From: Nageia nagi
Lineage: Eukaryota; Pinophyta
Assembly: GCA_050084985.1 (NCBI GenBank)
Contig: JBITNC010000001.1
Location: 15,128,001-15,192,000, forward strand
DNA: 64,000 nucleotides
Reading direction: 5' to 3'
In this document: piece after piece, positions 56,730 through 64,000 of the stretch
How positions within the stretch are numbered: position 1 is the stretch's first letter
Layout: every line of letters begins with the position of its first letter
Made by a program: the position numbers and the translations under genes
The notes under the pieces: model-generated
Databases searched by the model: none
What the model was told of the DNA's origin: nothing
Seen by the model: the letters and a program-made list of their open reading frames with translations, nothing else

Positions 56730-56744
56730 AGGGGAGGTATATCT
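56730..56744 (+). promoter_or_regulatory. polypurine tract of the Tat-like element
   Basis: tcaaggggaggtata precedes tcttaaaacctaaattc, which resembles the 5' LTR start at 47,926. Confidence 0.6.
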
Positions 56745-57480
56745 TAAAACCTAAATTCTTATTTTTATTTAATTAAAAATTATTGTTAATACTTAATTTT
56801 TTCCACCCTTAGGTGTACTTGTTAAGTTCAACTTGATATTAGATCATTATGTGTTATATCTTATGATGGATCGTTATGAACATATTCTCATGTACTTTTC
56901 TCTTATTTTGTTAAGGGTACCCCAACATTGATGTTAGCATCTAAACATGCATTTTGGTAGGTTACTTGCTTATAAATGTAGGATTGATATACATGAAGAG
57001 GCTATCAAAGTTTTATCTCAATAGTCTCCTTAGCTACTACTTTTAGGTGTTCTTCAATACTACTTATTAAGATAGAGATTTGATATCATACAAGCTTTTT
57101 CTTCTGCTATTCCAATATTATATACTAGATTAGGCTTACCAATCATTATATTTCTATTACATATTGGTTGCAAATTCTAAGTTGTAGGGATCTTAGTATG
57201 ATTATTTTCTTGAGCCCGAATGCTATCTCTAATGTAGGCACATATTCTAGTGCGAACATGGGTCACTTTATCTCATTTATCTGAAAGGTTTGCATTCTAA
57301 GATCCACATCATTGATAACCTTTGATCTATATATCACCTAGGTAAGGTGATAGGTATTTATCTTTTGTAATATTTTTCTCAATACAGTTGGTTAATTGTT
57401 GATACATGTAATCCTTTAATCTTAGTATTTGTATTTATACATTTGCATACTTTTGATAACATGTAAATATATTGTGTTAC
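56745..57480 (+). mobile_element. probable 3' LTR of the Tat-like element
   Basis: Begins with aaaacctaaattcttatttt and tatttaattaaaaat, as in the 5' LTR. The remainder could not be matched to the 5' copy by eye, so the pairing is tentative. The right end is estimated. Confidence 0.45.
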
Positions 57481-57984
57481 CAAAAATATTGGGTTTTGTT
57501 AGGGTACTAAAAAACTATCACAAAATGGTTCCATACTCATGTGGAATTGGCTACCCATCTATATGTATCAGTAGACCAAAAACATCCAAAATGTAGTTAG
57601 GCATATACTATAGTAAAAATAACAATATAGATGTAACCTTGATTGAAAAATACTCTATAAAAAAATGGGGGGAGATCCTGATCATACTACTTTTGATATT
57701 TCTTCTTAAAATTTTTCATTTTTTATCCATTAGATTATGCATTGAGGCATCTTCTTTTTCTCTTCCTTGCCATAAAAATTTGTCCATCATTCTTCTTTGT
57801 CATCAAGTTCAATGATGTTTCCACTAAACATTCCTATAAATCCTTGGATTTTATTATCACCTTAACATGACTATTATGCCCATCCAGGGATGGGATAATT
57901 TACACATCATTATTTAGGGGAGCATTTGGTACAACAAGTGTTTCTTCTAGATCATTTATTCTTCTTTCTATAGTTTCCTCCTTG
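57481..57984. other. no recognised feature
   Basis: Between the LTR and the copia integrase remnant. The expected copia gag-protease is not seen. Confidence 0.4.
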
Positions 57985-60165
57985 GAATCCTGAGTACCTA
58001 AAACTATGATATTACACTAACCATAGTGGTGAATTTATTTCTAATGAACTCAAAGAATTATGTAATAAACATGGAATCAAGTTTTAGTACACACAAGTGT
58101 ACACTCCTTAGCATAATGGAGTCATTGAGAGGAAGAATTAGATAGTCATTGAGATGGTCCAATGCATTTCAAAGGAGATCAACATGGAAAACAAGCTATG
58201 GGGGAAACTATTCATATATTTATTTATAATTATAATCATTATCCAACAAATATTATGAAAGATTCAAACACCTATGATGCCTGGTTCAACAAGAAGCCTA
58301 GCATAACACATCTACAAGTATTTGGCTCCACATGTTACATGCATGTTACTAAAGAAAATAGAAAGAATATGGACAAGAAATTCATCAAGCGTATATTTTT
58401 GGATATTTGATGATTCCAAATCCTATAGGTGTTATGAAATAATTTCCAATAAGTTGCATATAATTCAAGATGTGATCTTTAATGAAGGTTGAGCATACCA
58501 GAAGGAGTTAGATGGACTATTCATCATTTGGAAATTTTAAGACTCCAGATCCAACTACCCTTTTGAGCCATTGCAACCTCAACATCACAACATTCATATG
58601 GCAACATCTCCTTCCTACACTAGTGATACATATAATAAGATAATCATTAGAGATCATGTACATTATTAGATGTTTGATGAAGACTTTAATAGAAGAGTGA
58701 CCAGATAACAATCAAGGTAAGGTGATCATATGATCAACTATGCCTTTATGTACTCTTCATCCATTGAGTCAAATAATAAGAATGTTATTGATATGAAATG
58801 GATCTACAAACTCAAGTAAAATGTGGATTTTAGTATCACCAAGCATAAATCCCTCATAGTAGCAAAATGATACATTCAAAAAGAAGGCCTAGACTATGAG
58901 GAGATATTTTCTCCAATTACCTAAATTAGAGATAATTTAATCTCTACTAGCTCTTGCATATCATTTTGGTCTAATAGTTTACCAAATGGATGTTAAATCA
59001 CCTTCCAGATCATGATCTAGAAGAAGTGTATGTGAATTAACATAAAAGATTCACAATCATTGGACATGAAGATAGAGTGTACCAGATGAAGAAATCTCTT
59101 TATGGGTTCAAGAAAAAATTAAGAACATGGTACTCTCAAATTGATACTTACTTTTTTCATAATTGCTATCAGAGGTGATTAACGAAAGTAAATCTATACA
59201 TAAAGGTATTTGGACCTGATTTCATCATGATATATTTGTATGTTTATGATATTTTGTTTATAAGTTCTTATACTTCCATGCTAAAACAATTTTAATACTA
59301 TTATGGTAAATTTTAAATGAGTGATATAGGTGAAGTGTAATACTTTTTAGGTATGCAATTTCATCAATCTTCTAGCAAAATATTTATCACTTAGAACAAG
59401 TATGTTGATGACATGATTTCTAGGTTCACCATGAAATACTGCAAGCCATTCATTACACCAACAATCATTGATTACAAATTGATGAAATAAGACTCTGCTC
59501 CTATTATTGATGCAATCTTGTACATGTCTCTTTTTGATAGCCTCTCACAATTATAGATATCATATTTACTGTTAGTCTAATAGCTCAATTTATGCATTTT
59601 CCACATGAATCCCATTGGAAGGTGATGAAGGGAATTTTGTGGCACCAAGAACTTTTACATATGGTATAAAGCTATTGAATCCAAAGATTTGGTAGCATAC
59701 ACAAATGCAAATTGGGTTGGCATACTTGAAAACCAAAAAATCACATCTAGGTATGCCTTCATTGGTGAATATATAATCTCATGGATTAACAAGAAGTAAT
59801 AGAAAGTTGCTCTATCCATTACAAAAGTAGGATACATCATTGCCTCCACTTTCACTCAAGCCATTTGGATGGCTATACTGTTTGAAGACTTGGGTATGAA
59901 TATATCCCATTCTATCAAAATCCATTATGATAATACCAACACTATCACCATGAAAAAGAACTCAATGTTTCACATTTGAAGCAAGAACATCAATATTCAC
60001 CATTATTTTTTGAGATATTTGTTGCAATATGGTTCAATTAAGTTCCAATATTGCAAGTTTGAATATCAATTTATTGACATATTCACTAAACCATTGGAGA
60101 TTAACCTGAAGGAATTTAATATTCCATGTTTGAATTTTAATTTTGAACATGAATAGTAAAACCCT
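57985..60165 (+). pseudogene. Ty1/copia integrase, RT and RNase H remnant
   Basis: Integrase: GEFISNELKELCNKHGIK and YTP followed by HNGVIERKN (57,990-58,140); then the open 82-codon frame 58,162-58,410 with DAWFNKKPSITHLQVFGSTC and YMHVTKENRKNMD. RT: DMKWIYKLK (58,794), GLDYEEIFSPIT (58,890), a decayed palm block, VYQMKKSLYGFKKKLRTWYS (about 59,080) and LYVYDILFIS (59,232), where YVDD has become YVYD. RNase H: the end FIDIFTKPLEINLKEFNIPC at about 60,070 matches 'ADIFTKPL....F'. Gag, protease and LTRs are missing or unrecognised. The frames change often. Confidence 0.88.
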
Positions 60166-61080
60166 TGCCAATGGTTACTACTTGACAAATTATTCTTCAC
60201 CTACTGAATTTATTTATTTTGTAAGAATGTAATTGTGATTTTAATCTAATTATTGTGTTTCATAACATTTTTTGTAAGGGAGTTTACTTCCAAGAACTAT
60301 TAGCTATGTTTCTTTTTGCTACATATGAAAGGTGGATGGAGATGTGATATTTTGTATAGTAATGTATGTACTAACTCTATAGACCTTATATGGTAATTAG
60401 CTAGTAAGGGATGCTAGAACCAAGAAATTCATCAAAAATATTATTCCCATGTTTAAATCCTATACTTCACAAGCAGGTGGTAGAGGATGATAGATCCTGG
60501 AGGATTTCTAATGTACTACACTTTCCCACCTATAAAATACCTTAAACTAAAGGCATAATGCATGATGGAACAAAGCTCAAAAGCATACATAAATTGATAA
60601 TTATTAGCCAATAGGAAGATCTTAAAGAATATAGTAGCACATAGCGCCTGAAGGAAATAAGTGAATTTCATGATGAGTAAAATATTTGCACCAATACTTA
60701 GGTCCATTCAACATACATGTGGAACCCCTAATTCCATGATAATGAATTGATATTGATATACATCTACCCATGAAGTAAGAAATTGGTTGCATCAAACATT
60801 GTAAATGGATATTTTATTTAGGAACCATCAGTCGAATAACTAATAAAGTTGTTACATATTGACCAATTGGAAGCAACTAGAATGGTAGTTATAGAATCTA
60901 GGAGAAGGAGATATTGTACAAAAGTATTGCAATATATATCTATTATGAAAAGCATTAGGGTTGATTAAAATACAACTAAATCCAAATAGGCTAGTCATAT
61001 AAAGTTTCTACAAAATGTCTAAATTACCTACATAATGAAGAAATTATTGAGACAACTCATAGTCACATCAACCACCTTGC
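60166..61080. other. 3' flank of copia remnant, no recognised gene
   Basis: Non-coding sequence that may include the copia 3' LTR, although no polypurine-LTR junction is certain (gggagtttacttcc at about 60,279 is a weak candidate). Confidence 0.4.
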
Positions 61081-61620
61081 TAGCAGTAGTATAATATGGA
61101 AAGTTGTACATAACCATACAAACATTAAATGTTGTACTTTTATAGAAATCATGGAGCTTATCTCATGATACTTTGTGTTACTCTATAAATAGTTATAAAT
61201 AGATAGTGAAATGATCAAACTTTGAGCATTATTTCCCTCTTTATAATTCATGTACCCTCATGCTATCAAATCTTCCATTTATGGTTGTTTAATTTATTAT
61301 CCATGTGGGTATGAATGCATGTTATTATGCTTATGACATTGTGATGCAATCTTGAGACCCTAATTTGAGGCCAATTTATTATTCTGAGTCTTAGTTATGG
61401 GCTATAGCCTTGGCTAGTAGCCCTTTAGATTATTAGATTTAGTTTATTTCTTATTATTATCTTTCAGAATTTACTTTCTACTTTTACTTCATATTAATAT
61501 TCATAATTTTATGTTTGTAATTACTTGCTTTGTTTATTTCCTAAACTTTTGAACTCTAAAACATAAAGAGTTGGCCTATTCCAAAGACTGAATAGGGATA
61601 TTAAATCATAAGTGCACTTT
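61081..61620 (+). mobile_element. gypsy LTR, same family as 1680-2300
   Basis: A TATA box TATAAATAG lies at 61,184-61,192, followed by tttccctctttataattcatg and a CT-rich downstream part. It shares block order with 1680-2300. It precedes a gag remnant, so it is probably the 5' LTR. The left edge is uncertain. Confidence 0.55.
61184..61192 (+). promoter_or_regulatory. LTR TATA box
   Basis: TATAAATAG, equivalent to 1865-1873 in the other family member. Confidence 0.55.
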
Positions 61621-62045
61621 CCCACCACCCTATTCATTCAAAAACCACTACTAAATCATGAAATACAACTTGAAAAAATGATGGAGTCACCAGGTTTTCA
61701 CTTTTGTGATCAACAATAGTAGGTTTATTTTTGGAACACTCTATGAGACACTTTATTCATGTTGCACAAAGGTGTGATTCTATAGTTAAAGCCATGTTTA
61801 TGGTGAAACACTTTCATAAGGTGAGTTCAAAATCTTATTGGTTAATCTACTATCGAAACAACTATTTTTAGAAGAGCCCTAGCATCTCCACAATGTAGAC
61901 TTACTAGAAGTGCCACTAGAAACATTTAGCAACCTAGATTCTTGGAGCCCCCAATTCCTACTAGAAGGATTAGAAGAAGATATAATCCCATTTCTCCTAG
62001 TAGACCTCCTTTGTGAGTTCCTTCATTAAAAAGTGCATTTTTTTC
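61621..62045 (+). other. leader of the gypsy element
   Basis: Non-coding leader between LTR and gag. No primer-binding site was recognised. Confidence 0.4.
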
Positions 62046-62990
62046 CTTCTATAATTAGTATGGCTCAAGGACAAATTACTACCCAAAATGATATTCCTAA
62101 TTAGACTGATGTTAGCCATTGGTTATAAAAGCTATGAAAATACTAGCTAAGTATGATGCAAGTGGAAAAAATCCTTATGAACATTGATAGGATGTAGGTT
62201 CTCTTGATAGCATGCTGAATGAAAATACTACCTAAGTATGATGAGACTTTTAATGTTCTCCTTTCCTAAAAAATTTGTTAAATAGTTTAGGACTCTACCT
62301 TTCTAGTCCATAAACACATGGGCAAACTTTTGTAAAGCCTTGGATAATCATTTTGGTAGAGATGGAAAATAATTTTATTTATGCAATCAACTCATTACTA
62401 TTTAAAAACATCCTCATAAAATTATGGATGATTTCAACTTGAGGTTTGAAAAGACCTGAAAAAGAATTCTATTAATAATTAAATGAAATGTTGATCATGC
62501 TCTCATATGCTTTAGGAAATATTTCCATCCAAAAGAGTTAAGGAGAATCTTGTGGCTAGTGGAAAGTTTCCTCCTAGAGGATTAATGCCTCATTTTCCTA
62601 ACTTACCCCATAAGAATCTCAAATGTTGAATCCTAACCATGGAGTATTGGTATTAACCCCTCCACCACCAAAAGCCCCATATTAGTCTCAACCACTCATG
62701 TTATCTTCTCCTCCAAATGTAAACATAAATACCAATTCTCAATATCAAGAATGATTAAACGACTGGAGATGACCATAAGAAATTTGGCAAATCAACTTAT
62801 GCTAACAAAAAATACAAAATAAGAATCTAGCATATAAGACAACAAATTACACCTTTCCAAGAAAATATCCTCAATATCAAATTCCTACTAGTCAAGATAC
62901 TTCTTCTATTTAGATAGTTATGGTATATACAACCACTTTTGAATTTAGTTCATCTAGGATGACTCAATGATATCCTCCTTATGTTGATCA
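62046..62990 (+). pseudogene. gypsy gag remnant
   Basis: It starts MAQGQITTQNDIPN (62,046). After frameshifts it reads INTWANFCKALDNHFG-like near 62,310, then FNLRFEKT and KRIPLIIK near 62,440, and HALICFRKYFHPKELRRILW near 62,500. This is the Retrotrans_gag pattern '...W..F...F...F......L.....L......ES..DF..RF......IP'. A Pro-rich linker follows (62,650-62,720). Numerous stops. Confidence 0.75.
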
Positions 62991-63470
62991 TCATTCACTT
63001 GACTCATGCATAGTTTATCAGCATCAATATTTGGGTATGCATTCTGACCAAATGGTGGAATATCCTACAAGTCTATAATAATAAAAAATTACTATTTATT
63101 TAATATCAAATGTGATAATGATGAATCTACAAGCACCTATGGTCACTGCTGATCAAACAACAAAAGTAAATATGAGAGCTTTTGCATATGTATTACCTCA
63201 ACAGGTCATACTCCTACAAGAAATGTACCTAATCCTAAAAGAACTAAATTCATAGTGCAACTCATAGCAAATATTTCAACTTTAAATAAATAATAGATAT
63301 CAAAAAAGATCTCATAGGCCCTGAAAAGGGCTTTATGATAAAAAAATTCAATAGCATATGGAAGTTAACCTATTGAAAATCAAATACCTCCTATTGAAAA
63401 GGTAACTTTACCTCCAAAAGCTCTTGAACAGTAACAAATAAATTTATTTTTCCCAAATATCTGTGTATTA
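62991..63470 (+). pseudogene. gag C-terminal region, zinc knuckle not resolved
   Basis: Broken frames with Pro/Gln-rich sequence typical of the gag tail. A knuckle would be expected near 63,180-63,330, but I could not read one. Confidence 0.45.
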
Positions 63471-63960
63471 CTAAGCAACAAAGACAAAGGGCTACTCAAC
63501 AATACAAGGGAAATAATACACCAAACTTGAGTACGTTGACTCTTCCTATATCATATGATATTATGGAAGAATTAAAAATAACTCTAGCAAAGATATATAT
63601 ATTTGATGCATTGAGAATTCCTAGTCATATGGACCTATTACAAGAAGTATTGGCAATAAAAAATAGTAAAACATAATACTTTGGTAATAATGACATGTTG
63701 CTTAATGTAGAATTGCCTCCACCAACCCCTATAGTTTTGGTTAGACCTCCTCCATTCTATATTTATCTAATATTTGAAGGATGTATTGTACATAATTATC
63801 TTATGGATATGAGAGTTGTTGTTGATCAAGATAATGTAACCTAAGGGTTTAGTTTGGCAAGTTCTCCATTGCTTTATAACAATAGGGTTCTTGAAAGAGT
63901 AGAAGTGGTTGGATAATATGCTCATGGGGTTTTCTACATAATATTCAAGTTATAGGTCGG
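63471..63960 (+). pseudogene. gypsy pre-protease and protease remnant
   Basis: The frame reads LPISYDIMEELKITLAKIYI, FDALRIPSHMDLLQEVL, then PPFYIYLIFEGCIVHNYLMD. This is the 'YD..E.LK...A.IS..DAL..P.....L' helix followed by 'PPFY..L...G...HN..LDSGAS'. The catalytic DSG is altered to DMR. The element continues past the window end. Confidence 0.85.
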
Positions 63961-64000
63961 TTCCTATCTATGAAAAAGGTTGAAACTAATAGGAAAGAGA

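Larger units (their letters stand above)
47926..57400 (+). mobile_element. Tat-like Ty3/gypsy element with dual RNase H (ends approximate)
   Basis: The plus-strand order is LTR-like start (47,926, tgttaacacctaaat), gag, zinc knuckle, pre-protease, RT C-terminus, RNase H, archaeal-type RNase H, integrase, long spacer, polypurine tract (about 56,730), LTR. A second RNase H-like domain before integrase is a known trait of the Tat lineage. The two terminal LTRs share only a short clear match at their starts, so whether both belong to one element is not proven. A solo LTR and an integrase duplication disturb the 3' half. Confidence 0.75.

Overview
This window is repetitive DNA from a plant nuclear genome. 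It is AT-rich and poor in CpG, and I see no intact host gene, rRNA, tRNA or CRISPR array. Nearly all that can be identified is decayed transposable-element sequence: Ty1/copia and Ty3/gypsy LTR retrotransposons (chromovirus and Tat-like), a LINE, possible SINEs, a non-coding LTR element and a solo LTR. Reading frames are short because old elements carry many stops and frameshifts. The nesting and decay suggest a large-genome seed plant. A gymnosperm is a guess; the species cannot be named from the sequence.

Layout. 1-5.3 kb: an (AT)n microsatellite, LTR-like sequence and a gypsy LTR (from 2644) followed by a gag remnant. 5.37-7.39 kb, minus strand: a decayed, intron-containing plant mobile domain (PMD) gene with an acidic stretch, a coiled-coil exon and a basic tail. 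It is the least element-like gene here. 8.6-10.1 kb: 51-bp tandem repeats, then a polypurine tract and gypsy LTR. 10.1-16.97 kb: AT-rich sequence with a possible copia LTR and a pyrimidine-rich tract. 16,971-23,031: a complete minus-strand gypsy element with 5-bp target duplications (CCATG), whose RT, RNase H and integrase core are missing. It sits at the end of a minus-strand LINE (about 23.0-28.2 kb), which in turn abuts a minus-strand copia gag-protease remnant (28.2-29.65 kb).

31,417-41,484: a copia element with target duplication GGAGA, split inside its reverse transcriptase by a 4.5-kb non-coding LTR element (35,440-39,976, target duplication GAATT). 41,587-47,595: a minus-strand chromovirus with gag, protease, RT, RNase H, integrase and a degenerate chromodomain. 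About 47.9-57 kb: a plus-strand Tat-like gypsy element with a second, archaeal-type RNase H-like domain. Its integrase is interrupted by a solo LTR (52,911-54,103) and partly duplicated downstream, and its 3' spacer holds a six-unit minisatellite. 57.98-60.17 kb: a plus-strand copia integrase/RT/RNase H remnant. 61.1-64.0 kb: the 5' LTR, gag and pre-protease part of another gypsy element, cut by the window edge.

The elements do not form a pathway. Their relationship is one of successive insertion, and target duplications and nesting allow a partial order. The most unusual items are the spliced PMD/coiled-coil pseudogene, the non-coding LTR element with its GC-rich minisatellite, and a gag tandem duplication that arose after the gag was already dead.
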